Source of the DNA: JAWLEV01 sp046538105
GTDB lineage: Bacteria > Chloroflexota > Anaerolineae > UBA1429
Direction of reading: 5' to 3'
DNA: 64,000 bases
Assembly: GCA_046538105.1 (NCBI GenBank)
Contig: JBKHJO010000008.1
Location: 1 to 64,000, forward strand
The position numbers and the translations under genes are program-made. The notes under the pieces are model-generated. The model saw only the letters and a list, made by a program, of their open reading frames with translations, had not been told where the DNA came from and searched no databases. This document shows positions 25,675 through 34,941 of this stretch, one piece after another (position 1 is the first letter of the stretch; every line of letters starts with the position of its first letter).

Positions 25675-26409
25675 TCAAGCGTCCGAGTCCAGTCCCCCAA
25701 ATCTTCGGTCGCGCTGTTGATAGGAGACGAGAGCCTCTCGTAGATCCTGGCGATGAAAATCTGGCCAGAGAGTGGGGGTAAAATAAAGTTCCGCGTATGC
25801 TGCTTGCCAGATCAAAAAGTTGCTCAGACGCATATCTCCAGCGGTACGGATGATTAGGTCAGGATCTGGTAGACCCGCCGTGAACAGATACTCGTTGAAT
25901 TGTTCTTCATCCACCTCGTCTGCAGAGAGGTCGTCGGCGATCATACGCTTTATCGCATCCACAATCTCTGCACGCCCTCCGTAGTTAAAGGCTATATTGA
26001 CGATCAGGCGGTCATTTTCTTTACTGGCCTCTTCAGCATATTGGATCTTTTGCACGATAACGGGTGCCAGACCATCCAAAAGGCCCACATGGCGGATTTT
26101 TACGCCGCTTTCGATGAATTCATCGAGTTCATTGTCGATGACGCGGTTCAGCAACCGCATAAGGGCGCGAATTTCGGGGTGCGGGCGATCCCAATTCTCA
26201 GTAGAAAAGGCATAGAGCGTCAGTATCTCCACGCCAAAATCCGCGGAGGCTCGGAATATCTCTCGTAGGTTCTCTGTGCCCGCCCGGTGTCCCGCGGTTC
26301 GCGGGAGGCCTCGCGCCTGAGCCCAACGTCCGTTGCCGTCCATGATGATGCCCACGTGGCGCGGTACCCTTTTTAGTGGGATTGGCGCACGATCCTCCGA
26401 GTCGTTCAT
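25675..26409 (-). CDS. uppS: Isoprenyl transferase (undecaprenyl diphosphate synthase)
   Basis: A 244 aa cis-prenyltransferase that condenses isopentenyl diphosphate units to make the lipid carrier for peptidoglycan and other wall polymers. The catalytic site HVGIIMDGNGRWA (D24) is complete, and ELYFTPTLWPDF is a further family segment. Its ATG overlaps the stop of frr by one base, indicating translational coupling. Confidence 0.96.
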   Translation of the reverse strand: MNDSEDRAPIPLKRVPRHVGIIMDGNGRWAQARGLPRTAGHRAGTENLREIFRASADFGVEILTLYAFSTENWDRPHPEIRALMRLLNRVIDNELDEFIESGVKIRHVGLLDGLAPVIVQKIQYAEEASKENDRLIVNIAFNYGGRAEIVDAIKRMIADDLSADEVDEEQFNEYLFTAGLPDPDLIIRTAGDMRLSNFLIWQAAYAELYFTPTLWPDFHRQDLREALVSYQQRDRRFGGLDSDA

Positions 26410-26963
26410 CAGATTTCCATGATTTCAGAGTGTTTCTGCTCGCCCAGCCGATCCGCTTGCTCGATATATTCGTCCGTCAGTTCCTGCAGGCGCTCCTTTG
26501 CCCTGAAAAAAGCATCCTCCGGGATCTCTCCATTCTCTTCTTGGCTTTCCAGTTTTCTCAGGGCCTCGCGCCGCAGGTTTCGTATGGCTACCCGCGTCTC
26601 CTCGACCCGTTCTCCTACTATCCTTGACAGCTCGCGCCGCCGCTCATCTGTCAGGGAAGGAATGGCCAGGCGGATGACGGTCCCGTCGTTATTCGGTGTC
26701 AATCCCACGTCGGATTTGAGAATGGCCCTTTCGATTGCAGAAAGCGTGTTGGCATCCCACGGCCTTACCATCAACAGCCTCGGTTCGGGCACAGAGATCG
26801 TCGCCACCTGATTGAGGGGCATGGTGCTCTCATAGACCTCAACAGGGATGTCCTCTATCAGAGCGGGGGACGCGCGGCCCGTGCGGATACTGAGCAGATT
26901 GGAACGCAGCGTCGAAATGGCCTTTTTCATACGCTGTTCTATGTCGCGAAAGATATCATCCAT
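26409..26963 (-). CDS. frr: Ribosome recycling factor
   Basis: RRF (184 aa) splits the post-termination ribosome with EF-G and tRNA. It has the typical three-helix bundle segments, with RTGRASPALIEDIPVEVY and SVPEPRLLMVRPWD conserved. An upstream ATG sits directly on the AGGTGG ribosome site, so the ATG at 26963 with 8 nt spacing is chosen; that gives the usual length. It overlaps uppS. A 188 bp spacer separates it from pyrH; a TATACT box in that spacer may be an internal promoter. Confidence 0.95.
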   Translation of the reverse strand: MDDIFRDIEQRMKKAISTLRSNLLSIRTGRASPALIEDIPVEVYESTMPLNQVATISVPEPRLLMVRPWDANTLSAIERAILKSDVGLTPNNDGTVIRLAIPSLTDERRRELSRIVGERVEETRVAIRNLRREALRKLESQEENGEIPEDAFFRAKERLQELTDEYIEQADRLGEQKHSEIMEI

Positions 26964-27151
26964 TTGAACATCCACCTCTCGTGTGCGCTAGTATATAATC
27001 CTGATTGTCCTGAAAAGGGGCAGCAAAAAGAAATGTATATCATCTTGTCAGTCGCTGAAAGGCCCTTTTGCGATGGAGCCCGTTTCCCATCAATCGTTTG
27101 AGGGATTAGGATCTTAAGATCAAATCTCGGACCCGTTAGAACGTGGGTGTT

Positions 27152-27865
27152 TTAACTCACCATGGTACCTATCTGTTCGCCGGCAATTGCCCTTGCCAAA
27201 GTGTCCGGTGGACTCAGTTTAAACACCATCAGCGGAAGCCCATTATCCATACACAGGGAGATGGCGGTGCTGTCCATCACTTTGGTGCCCATATTGAGGG
27301 CCTCGATGTAGGTAAGACGCTCAAAGCGCCGGGCTTCGGGATGTTCCATAGGATCCTGATCATAGATACCATCGACTTTGGTGGCCTTGAGGAGCACATC
27401 GGCTCCAATCTCCATGGCACGCAGAGCCGCCGCGGTGTCAGTGGTGAAATAGGGATTCCCTGTGCCGCCGCCAAAGATGACGATGCGTTCCTTTTCCAGG
27501 TGGTGAATCGCCCGGCGGCGGATATATGGTTCTGCCACCTCGCGCATCTCTATGGCTGTCTGGGCGCGGGTTACGATACCCATGCGTTCCAGGGAATCCT
27601 GCAGAGCTATGGCGTTGATGACTGTGGCCAGCATCCCCATATAGTCGGCTGTGGCGCGTTCCATACCCTGAGCGATGGAGGCGCTCCCCCGCCAGATATT
27701 TCCCGCACCGATGACGATGGCTATCTCGCTGCCCAGCGCCTGGGCCTTTTTGATCTGACGGGCTACTGTATCTATCTGGAGGGGGTCGATACCAAAGCCC
27801 GATTCTCCCGCCATAAAGTCGCCACTTAGTTTGAGAAGAACGCGATCATATTTTGCAGTCGCCAT
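27152..27865 (-). CDS. pyrH: UMP kinase
   Basis: A 237 aa hexameric UMP kinase of the amino-acid-kinase fold that phosphorylates UMP to UDP in pyrimidine synthesis. Typical segments are LLKLSGDFMAG (UMP/ATP loop), IVIGAGNIWRG, TAIEM, and IFGGGTGNPYFTTDTAAALRA. Starts at ATG with tsf 50 bp upstream on the same strand, so it is in the rpsB operon. Confidence 0.96.
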   Translation of the reverse strand: MATAKYDRVLLKLSGDFMAGESGFGIDPLQIDTVARQIKKAQALGSEIAIVIGAGNIWRGSASIAQGMERATADYMGMLATVINAIALQDSLERMGIVTRAQTAIEMREVAEPYIRRRAIHHLEKERIVIFGGGTGNPYFTTDTAAALRAMEIGADVLLKATKVDGIYDQDPMEHPEARRFERLTYIEALNMGTKVMDSTAISLCMDNGLPLMVFKLSPPDTLARAIAGEQIGTMVS

Positions 27866-27915
27866 GGATACCTCCGCCGGATTTACGGTGGCTCCTTTTT
27901 TAATTGAGCGCGATA

Positions 27916-28503
27916 CTATTCTATCTTAAAGCGGGAAAAACGTTTGATCACAATATTCTCACCGGTTTCGGCGATGGCTTCTGTGATCAACTGCTGGATC
28001 GTTTTCTCGTCGTCCCTGATAAAAGATTGTTCCAAAAGGCATTGTTCCTTGCAGAACTTGTCGAGTTTGCCTTCCAGGATACGTTCCAAAATATGTTCTG
28101 GTTTATCATCCTCAATTTCCGACAGGTACTGCTCGGTCTGCTCCTTGATCACGGCATCAGGAATGTCTTCGCGGGAAACCCACTGAGGTGCAGTTGCGGC
28201 AACCTGCATGGCCAAGTCGTGACAGAGGGTCCGGAACTCTTCTGTGCGGGCGACAAAATCCGTCTCGCAGTTGACCTGGATGAGGGATCCCAGTTTGCTA
28301 TCCGTATGTATATAGGCGTCGACACAGCCCTCTTCTGCGATGCGGTCCGCCCTTTCGGCAGCGGCGGCATAGCCTTCCTGGCGCAGGATCTCTGCAGCCT
28401 CTTCTATATCTCCGCCCGCCTCGTCCAGGGCTCGCTTACAGTCCAATACGCCCCCGCCCGTGATCTCGCGCAGTTCCTTTACCTTTTCGACGTTCGTTGC
28501 CAT
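27916..28503 (-). CDS. tsf: Elongation factor Ts, short form
   Basis: EF-Ts (195 aa) is the nucleotide exchange factor for EF-Tu. The N-terminal domain carries ELREITGGGVLDCKRAL, and the TDFVAR core motif is at 81-86. The protein has only one copy of the core subdomain, as in Thermus and several Chloroflexota proteins, against about 280 aa in Escherichia coli. It follows rpsB across an 11-bp hairpin. Confidence 0.95.
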   Translation of the reverse strand: MATNVEKVKELREITGGGVLDCKRALDEAGGDIEEAAEILRQEGYAAAAERADRIAEEGCVDAYIHTDSKLGSLIQVNCETDFVARTEEFRTLCHDLAMQVAATAPQWVSREDIPDAVIKEQTEQYLSEIEDDKPEHILERILEGKLDKFCKEQCLLEQSFIRDDEKTIQQLITEAIAETGENIVIKRFSRFKIE

Positions 28504-28528
28504 CTACTTATCCTTTCGCTTTGCATAC

Positions 28529-28558
28529 CATGAGCCGGGCATAGCGTCCCGGCTCATG
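28529..28558 (-). promoter_or_regulatory. Perfect 11-bp hairpin in the rpsB-tsf spacer
   Basis: CATGAGCCGGG and CCCGGCTCATG with an 8-nt loop, lying between the rpsB stop and the tsf start in the transcript. No T-tract follows, so it is more likely an mRNA stability or processing element than a terminator. It could reduce tsf output relative to rpsB. Confidence 0.5.
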
Positions 28559-28573
28559 AGAATAATCTATCGA

Positions 28574-29434
28574 TTACTCAACAGCCTCTTGCTCTTCAAA
28601 TTCTTCCTCGTCGTCTATGATGATGATATCATCCTCTTCCTCATCTTCTGAATAAGCGGCCTCTTCGCCTACGGTGACAGGCTCGATCGTCTCCACCAGG
28701 GGGCCTTCTCCAACGGGCGCTCCTGCTCCCTCTTCTTCCATGATGACGCCACGCATCTGTTGCCCTTCAATGACCGCATCGGCGATGACGCTGGTTATTA
28801 TGAGGATGGAGCGGATCGCATCGTCATTGGCTGGGATGAGGTACTCGATACCTTCGGGATCGCAGTTTGTATCCACCATGGCCATCACGGGGATATCTAG
28901 ACGATTAGCCTCGCGCACAGCGATATCTTCGGTCTCTACGTCGGTGATAAAGAGCGCCTCGGGCAGCCGATTCAGGTTGCGCAGGCCGTTCATACGGCGA
29001 TGGAGTTTATTCAGTTCCCGTAGTTTGGTCCTTGCTTCCTGATTCGGCAGCAATTCGAACTCACCACGTTCATGCTGCTGCTCCAGTTCGAGCATATACT
29101 CTATGCGGGAGCGTATGGTGCGAAAGTTGGTAAGGGTGCCTCCCAGCCAGCGCTGGGTCACATAGGGCATACCACAACGTACGGCCTGTTCTCTTACATT
29201 TTCCTGGGCCTGGCGCTTGGTGCCTACAAAGATGATGTCGCCGCCCTCTGCGGCCACGTCGCGTGCAAAATCATAAGCCCTTTCCAGACCCTCCATCGTC
29301 TGTTGCAGGTCTATAATGTGTATCCCTTTGCGTTCAGTAAAGATATAAGAGCGCATTTTGGGATTCCACCGTCGGGTGCGATGACCAAAATGTACTCCCG
29401 CCTCCAAAAGTTCTCTCATGGTAACAACAGGCAC
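28574..29434 (-). CDS. rpsB: 30S ribosomal protein S2
   Basis: S2 (286 aa) of the small subunit. The N-terminus TMRELLEAGVHFGHRTRRWN is unmistakable, with FVGTKRQAQE and NEALFITDVETE-type segments following. An acidic tail of about 55 residues from EEEGAGAPVGEG to the end, rich in Glu and Asp, is longer than in most bacteria. The frame extends upstream to 29473, but GGAGG is 7 nt from the GTG at 29434 and only 1 nt from the ATG at 29440. First gene of the tsf-pyrH-frr-uppS-cdsA cluster. Confidence 0.96.
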   Translation of the reverse strand: MPVVTMRELLEAGVHFGHRTRRWNPKMRSYIFTERKGIHIIDLQQTMEGLERAYDFARDVAAEGGDIIFVGTKRQAQENVREQAVRCGMPYVTQRWLGGTLTNFRTIRSRIEYMLELEQQHERGEFELLPNQEARTKLRELNKLHRRMNGLRNLNRLPEALFITDVETEDIAVREANRLDIPVMAMVDTNCDPEGIEYLIPANDDAIRSILIITSVIADAVIEGQQMRGVIMEEEGAGAPVGEGPLVETIEPVTVGEEAAYSEDEEEDDIIIIDDEEEFEEQEAVE

Positions 29435-29559
29435 AAGCATTCCTCCTTCGTTTTGTACACCCGCCCCTTTCATCCATTGGTGAACCGATCATCTGCATCG
29501 GCACGACACCTTTGATCCAGGAGCGTGTTTAATAGGATATTTGTATTAACTAAACTAGG

Positions 29560-29588
29560 AGTATACCATGATGATGGACTTTGCACAA
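29560..29588 (-). promoter_or_regulatory. Candidate promoter of the rpsB operon
   Basis: On the minus strand TTGTGC (29583-29588), 17 bp, TATACT (29560-29565). The -35 matches at three of six, the -10 at five. It would give a leader of about 120 nt. Confidence 0.4.
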
Positions 29589-29744
29589 AAATTATGTGCA
29601 GGTTCGCTTTTTGGCAAAGGGTACGGCTTCTGGGGGCTCCCCAATGAGGCTTTTGTCGGTCTCAAAGTCATATCTTTGGCACAATCTAGCATCTCGTTTC
29701 CGTATGCATGGAGGTCATCTGCTGCGCCTTTGGAGGAGAAAAAG

Positions 29745-30527
29745 ATGTCCGAGATCATCACCTTATGTACGGACTTTGGGCTGGGGGACGGTTATGTGGC
29801 GGCCATGAAAGGGGTTATGCTCTCCATCGCTCCCAAGGCTCGTCTGGTGGATATCAGCCACCAGATTGCACCTCAATCGGTATGGGAGGGGGCCTTTGTC
29901 CTGCGTTCCGCCTATGCGTTCTTTCCTCTGGGCACCGTTCATCTGGTAGTGGTCGATCCCGGGGTGGGGAGCGAGCGACGGGCGGTGGCAGTGCGCGTGG
30001 GGGGGCACCTGTTCGTGGCACCGGACAACGGGGTGCTCGGATACATACTGCAGGAGGAACGGGAGGTCGAGGCCGTCTCCCTCACCAATCCGGCCTATTG
30101 GCGCGAGGCGGTGAGCAAGACGTTTCATGGGCGCGATATCTTTGCACCTGTGGCGGCGCATCTGGCCCGGGGGGTACCCCTGGAAGATGTGGGGGAGCCT
30201 CTCGAGGAGTTGGTGGGGCTCGATCTCCCCGTTCCTGAGAGGCAAAGTGGGAGTACGATCATTGGTCACGTGATTCACATCGATGGCTTTGGAAATGTGG
30301 TGACCAATATTCCCGCCTCCATGTTGCAGGAGGATGCGCGTTGGAAGGTGGTAGCCGGGGAGAAGCAGATCATTGACCTGTCCTCCACGTACGCCTCGGC
30401 ACGGCGGGGGGACCCGATCGCCCTCATCGGCAGCCACGGATTCCTCGAAATCGCCGTGAGGGAAGGAAGCGCCGCCCGTATCGCCCATCTGACTGTGGGC
30501 GATACGGTACAGGCGATACGAATATAG
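29745..30527 (+). CDS. SAM hydroxide adenosyltransferase (DUF62 family)
   Basis: A 260 aa protein of the DUF62 family, which hydrolyses S-adenosylmethionine to adenosine and methionine; related members are SAM-dependent fluorinases and chlorinases. Conserved are ITLCTDFGLGDGYVAAMKG (substrate Asp), VDPGVGSERRAVAV, FVAPDNGVLGYI and FHGRDIFAPVAAHLARG. The long chain typical of halogenases is absent. GGAGGAG lies just before the chosen ATG; the 59 upstream codons have no site and no conservation visible. It stands alone, diverging from the rpsB operon. Confidence 0.88.
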   Translation: MSEIITLCTDFGLGDGYVAAMKGVMLSIAPKARLVDISHQIAPQSVWEGAFVLRSAYAFFPLGTVHLVVVDPGVGSERRAVAVRVGGHLFVAPDNGVLGYILQEEREVEAVSLTNPAYWREAVSKTFHGRDIFAPVAAHLARGVPLEDVGEPLEELVGLDLPVPERQSGSTIIGHVIHIDGFGNVVTNIPASMLQEDARWKVVAGEKQIIDLSSTYASARRGDPIALIGSHGFLEIAVREGSAARIAHLTVGDTVQAIRI

Positions 30528-30553
30528 GGCAACGCAGAGGCCTGGAAGGGCTC

Positions 30554-31927
30554 TCAGTCACCGCTGGCTTCCGTCGTTGGGGTTGGCGTTGGAGCGGGCA
30601 TCACGTCGATCTTGTCAGGGTTTTCTGCTTCTGTCGAAGAGCCTCCGGGTCCCTGCATCTCCACCAAAAGATCGCGCAGCGTGCTAAAGAAGGCGTCGAA
30701 TTTCTCCACGGATTCCTCGACGGTGGCAAAGGCCTCCTCCAGATTGGCCAGGGATTCGCTGACGGCCTCTAATTCTTTTTCCGCGTCGCTCATGCGCGCG
30801 TTCAGTGTATCGATGGACTCGTTGACGCTCTCGCGCAGATCCTCGACGTCCGTGGAGAGGGTCGACAAGCCTTCCTGGACTGCTGCGATCTCTTCCTGTG
30901 CCGCTTCGAGATCCTCCTCTGCTGCGGCAACCCTTCTCTCAAGGGCTTCCAGTTTCTCTATGCGGCGTTCCATCTCATCGGCACGGACGGTCAACTCGTC
31001 GACGCGGTCCCAGGCTAGATCCTGATTCCTCTGCATGGTATTCATGTTTTGACTGAGGGCCTCAACCTGCTGGCGCGGCGCAAAGTCGACGGTGCCCGAC
31101 CAGATGATGGCTACCACGAGGGTTAATACGACACCCAAGAGTCCGCCCAGTAATACGAGGAGGGCATTCTGCCAGAACCGGTTTTGTCGATCCGGTTGTG
31201 TAGGTGCTGGCTGTGGCGCAGCCCTTTCTTCCTCAATCTCTTCCTCTGTGGCTTCTTTTTCGGGTGAGGGTACTTTTTCTGGCGAGGGTGCCTCCTCTTC
31301 CTCTTTGGCTGGCATCTCCTCTTCGATCTCTTCTTCGACTTCCTCGGAGGGCTCTTTCTCTCTTTCTGGAACGGGCATCTCCTGCTCCAATTCTTCTGGG
31401 GTTTCCTCCTCAAGTTCCTTTTCCGCCTCCTCGGCCGAGGTGCGCCAGGCCTCCTCTTCCTCGGAGATATCAATCTCCTCGATCTCTTTGGCCGTCATAT
31501 ATTCGATGTCCTCTTCCCCTTCGGCTTCCTCAGCCTTTGAAAGGGTTTCCTGCGCTTCCTCGGCGGCTGGTTCCTCAACGGGTGCGATATCCTCAATGTC
31601 CTCGGCTTCCACCTCCTCGACCATTTCTTGCTCTTCGCTTTTTTCTAAGGAGGTGGCCTCGTCCTCTTCGGTCGGCCCTTCCTCTCCCTGGCGCGCCGTT
31701 TCCACCGTCAGTTCCACGTCCATTTCCTCGAGCATACGGGGGCCGATGCCAGCCACCTCTGCCAGTTCCAAGGGCTCGGAAAATGGCCCGTGCTCCTGGC
31801 GGTAGGTCACGATGCGTTCAGCAAGAACTTGACCGATGCCGTCTATTTCGTCTCGCAGGGTTTCCACGGAGGCGGTGTTGATGTTCACCCGTTTCCTTTT
31901 CGGGGGGATGCCTTCCACGCTCGCCAT
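30554..31927 (-). CDS. Membrane protein with N-terminal helix-hairpin-helix, acidic linker and extracytoplasmic coiled coil
   Basis: A 457 aa protein with an unusual domain order. Residues about 14-75 form a ComEA-like helix-hairpin-helix (NINTASVETL, IGQVLAERIV, GIGPRMLEE) that usually binds DNA or other ligands non-specifically. Residues 80-245 are a Glu-rich disordered segment with Pro repeats. A single membrane helix at about 254-276 follows. Residues about 285-430 are a long coiled coil (heptads of Leu, Glu, Arg), and the end is Thr/Pro-rich. The topology with the HhH inside and the coiled coil outside follows the positive-inside rule, but it is inference. AAGGAGG sets the start. Function unknown; it could tether DNA to the envelope. 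Confidence 0.7.
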   Translation of the reverse strand: MASVEGIPPKRKRVNINTASVETLRDEIDGIGQVLAERIVTYRQEHGPFSEPLELAEVAGIGPRMLEEMDVELTVETARQGEEGPTEEDEATSLEKSEEQEMVEEVEAEDIEDIAPVEEPAAEEAQETLSKAEEAEGEEDIEYMTAKEIEEIDISEEEEAWRTSAEEAEKELEEETPEELEQEMPVPEREKEPSEEVEEEIEEEMPAKEEEEAPSPEKVPSPEKEATEEEIEEERAAPQPAPTQPDRQNRFWQNALLVLLGGLLGVVLTLVVAIIWSGTVDFAPRQQVEALSQNMNTMQRNQDLAWDRVDELTVRADEMERRIEKLEALERRVAAAEEDLEAAQEEIAAVQEGLSTLSTDVEDLRESVNESIDTLNARMSDAEKELEAVSESLANLEEAFATVEESVEKFDAFFSTLRDLLVEMQGPGGSSTEAENPDKIDVMPAPTPTPTTEASGD

Positions 31928-32078
31928 CTTTGACCTCCTTTGCCAACCTATAGGTGTGAAGACTAGAATGGGATAAAGGCAGGTGTACCTTCCCACTCGG
32001 GAACGTTGCCCTCTACATTTCCATTATATCATAGTTGTGAAGCCAGTGCATGCGTTGTGGCGCTGGAATTGCTTAAAA

Positions 32079-33116
32079 TCAACCCATTGTGCTTCGTTTC
32101 AGGCGGTGCCAGTTCGCGATGGGACTGAGAATGGATTCGACAGGAGTCTCCCTTTGCTCGGCGGGACCGATGACGTCCTCGTAGGGCACGTCCAGGATAG
32201 CGGCGATGGTGGTGGCCACCCCGTGGGACAAAACGCTGAGATCATAGCCCCCTTCCAGGGTATACACGATGCGTCCGTCGCACAGTTCTCGGGCCAACTG
32301 AGCCAGGGCATCGGCCATGTATCGGTAGCCAGAAAGAGAGAGGAGCATCCAGCCCAGTGGATCCGCCCAGTGGGCATCATAGCCAGCGGACGAAAGGATG
32401 ATGTCGGGTTCAAAGCGGCGCACGGCGGGGATGACGAGGCGTTGAAAGGCCTGTCTGTAGCCCGCGTCTCCGGTCTGTGCGGGAAGGGGGATGTTCACAC
32501 AGGTATTCAGTCCATCCTTACTTCCCGTGGAGCGCCAGTCGCCCGTACCGGGGAACAGTGGGTGCTGATGTAGAGAGACGTAAAGCACATCCGGATTCTG
32601 CTCAAAGGCCTGCTCGGTCCCATTGCCGTGATGAACGTCAAAGTCGACGATGGCAATGCGGGAGACATACTTGTTGGCCAGAGCCCACGCAGCGGCGATG
32701 GCCAGATTGTTGAACAGGCAAAAGCCCATGGCTCTCGTCCTAGTGGCATGATGGCCGGGCGGGCGTACGAGGGCATATGCGCCGTCCAGGCCATGTAGCA
32801 CCTCTCGCATGGCGGCGATGGTACCCCCTGCGGCGTACAGTGCGGCCTGGTAGGAGCCCCTGCTGACAAAGGTATCGGGATCGAAGGCCTGCCCTCCACT
32901 TTCGGCCATCTCGCGGATCTGTTCGATGAGGGAAGGCGAATGGATACGAGTCAGGTCTTCAAAGGAGGCTTTTTCGGCTTTGATGGCTTTCATCTTTTCC
33001 AGCAGGCCAGCATCGTCCAGGCGTTGCATGATGGCCAGCAGCCGCTTTGCCCTCTCGGGATGATCTCCGGTGTCATGCTCCAGAAATATGGGATCGTAAA
33101 CATAGCCCACGTTCAT
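32079..33116 (-). CDS. Histone deacetylase family protein (AcuC/acetylpolyamine amidohydrolase-like)
   Basis: A 345 aa zinc-dependent deacetylase. Catalytic histidines are H122-H123 in VRPPGHHATR, and the zinc ligands D160 and H162 lie in IVDFDVHHGNGTEQ. A third ligand aspartate is in SSAGYDAHWADPLG. GGYDL supplies the glycine loop with the transition-state tyrosine in TLEGGYDLS. Bacterial members remove acetyl groups from acetyl-CoA synthetase lysines, acetylpolyamines or small molecules; the substrate here is not assigned. It is monocistronic; the ribosome site is weak. Confidence 0.93.
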   Translation of the reverse strand: MNVGYVYDPIFLEHDTGDHPERAKRLLAIMQRLDDAGLLEKMKAIKAEKASFEDLTRIHSPSLIEQIREMAESGGQAFDPDTFVSRGSYQAALYAAGGTIAAMREVLHGLDGAYALVRPPGHHATRTRAMGFCLFNNLAIAAAWALANKYVSRIAIVDFDVHHGNGTEQAFEQNPDVLYVSLHQHPLFPGTGDWRSTGSKDGLNTCVNIPLPAQTGDAGYRQAFQRLVIPAVRRFEPDIILSSAGYDAHWADPLGWMLLSLSGYRYMADALAQLARELCDGRIVYTLEGGYDLSVLSHGVATTIAAILDVPYEDVIGPAEQRETPVESILSPIANWHRLKRSTMG

Positions 33117-33282
33117 ATGGCGTTTTACCCCCTGCTACCAGCAAGATCATTCACGGTCCGCCACCGCTCACTTATTATACTGCAGACATGGGAAGGTGTG
33201 AAGTATGAGATGTGTGGATCGTGACTTGCTAACATTGATTGGACTAGAATTGCTTATCTGGATTCAAAAGGGGAGATAATCT

Positions 33283-33935
33283 TTGACCAGCAAAGTGGTG
33301 GTAAAGAGTAGGGCACAGAAGGACCTGGTCTCGGGCGTGCTTCCATGTCAGATTCTGGAACTGGCTCTGCCTTCCATCGCTGAGCAGGCGCTCTTTAGCA
33401 CCATGGGGCCACTTGACGCCTTTTGGATGGGGAGTGTGAGCGAGATGGCCCTGGCCGCCGTGATCATGGGCACCACGTTACGGGTAGTGCTCATCAGTCC
33501 GATGATGGGCCTCTTGGCGGAGGGCATGGCCGTCGTGGCCCGGCATTGTGGGGCCGACGATGTCTGTCGAGCGGATCACGCCACCATGCAGGCCATGCTC
33601 CTGATCGTCTTTTTTGTCATAGCCCTGGCTGTCTTGGGGCAGATTATGGGCCCAACCTTTCTCCGATGGATGGGCGCCAGGGGGTTCTGCGCGATGCCAC
33701 GACCTATATTCGCATCGTCTTTGCAGGGCTGCACTTTATGGAGACGCTCCCCTCTGAACCGCGCCACTGACGGGGGCGTATCTCCCATAGTCATCGACAT
33801 GGGGTCCCTGTGGCTCGTGCAGTTCCCTTTGAGTTGGTTGCTATCCAGACGGGGTTGGGGCATACAGGACTCTGGATGGGATTGACGATCAGTTATCTGG
33901 TAGGCGGGGTGATCATGACCCTCCGTTTCCGGTAG
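33283..33935 (+). pseudogene. Broken MATE-family efflux transporter
   Basis: The first about 130 codons (TTG start behind GGGGAG) encode a MATE N-terminus: LPCQILELALPSIAEQALF, then FWMGSVSEMALAAV and FLRWMGA. The frame then shifts at GGGGG (33680-33684), where one added G restores ATTYIRIVFAG. About 200 residues of the middle are missing. A C-terminal piece, PIVIDMGSLWLVQFPLSWLLS, follows in the first frame. A further shift at a G-run near 33851-33860 restores HTGLWMGLTISYLVGGVIM. A full MATE protein is about 450 aa with 12 membrane segments. The deletion makes loss of function likely whatever the status of the G-run shifts. Confidence 0.8.
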
Positions 33936-33996
33936 GGATACTGGAAGAAGATCAAGATAGGCTGAGCAGGGGTACCCCAAGGCGAGATTCTTTTTT

Positions 33997-34940
33997 TCAT
34001 GAGTGCTGTTCCAATACCTTGTCAAAGAGCCAGTAACTCCTATGGATGTGTGCGCCGACGGTTCGAGCATAGTAGTCGATGGGCCCCGCCCAACCGATCT
34101 CCGCACGATTATCGCCCCGCGTTCGCATGCTTTGCAGACATCTTTTCAAAAGGGTGCTGCCAATGCCCCGGTGGCGATGGCCGGGATGCGTCCCTGTGGG
34201 TCCAAACCGTGAGATTCCCGTCACGTCATAAGCGGCAAAGGCGATGTAACGGCCGTGCTTGAGGGCCACGAACAGGGGGGGAGGCGAAAGCGGCTGCTAG
34301 CCTCGACCTCCGCTCGCCATATGGTGGAAAAGTGTCTTTCGACAAAAGCCGCCACCTCTTCTATCTCATCGTCGGTGGCCCGCCGCAGCAGGATGCCGTC
34401 TCCTGCCAATTCTGCCTCGACATCTGCGGTATCGAGATCGGCGGCCCGTAGATCGACGGTCATATCCACGCGGCTTTTTCGGTCGGTCTCGTATCCTCGC
34501 TGCAGGAGAAAAGAGACCGCCGCCGTATCACGCACCGGGACGCCGGTACAAAAGTAGTTTGGCGCCACACCACCCACGACCACCTTGGAAGCCCCCCGTT
34601 CGTAAAAGCGCGCTTCCATCTCCTCAAAGATGGCGGAGGCGATCCCCGCCCGGCGATGGGCCGCGGCCACGCCGAACAGCTTGATGACACCATGCCCGCC
34701 GCGCAGACAGCCAAAGCAAAAGCCGACGATCTGTTGCTCTCTCGCCGCAACCAAGCAGGTCTCTGGGAGACAGGTTGGGTCATCTTGCGTATGGTAGCGC
34801 AGCCATTCCACGTCCAGGCAAAGCCTGCCGCTCGCCTGCTGAGCCAGGGGCAATATGCTTTGACAATCTTTTGAGCGCACCTGGCGAAGGTTGCATTTGT
34901 ATCCGTTCCTATCTTCCCCTTGCCCCTTTTTCACGTTCAC
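33997..34940 (-). pseudogene. Tandem GNAT acetyltransferase with a frameshift in a G7 tract
   Basis: Two GNAT domains are encoded in two frames. The first (about residues 15-160) has GVIKLFGVAAAHRRAGIASAI, the acetyl-CoA loop. The second continues in another frame, with FGPTGTHPGHRHRGIGSTLLKRCL. The break falls at seven G on the plus strand (34275-34281, C-run in the coding strand); eight would join them as one protein of about 313 aa. This may be a true frameshift, a phase-variable tract or a base-calling error. The start is a GTG with a weak site. It lies 2 bp from the P-type ATPase stop. Two-domain GNATs of this type acylate amines or antibiotics in general; the target is unknown. Confidence 0.7.
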
Positions 34941-34941
34941 T

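Noticed and set aside
31092..31881. Ser-rich and Pro/Leu-rich frames on the plus strand
   Set aside because: They are translations of the antisense of the Glu-rich linker and contain only low-complexity residues.
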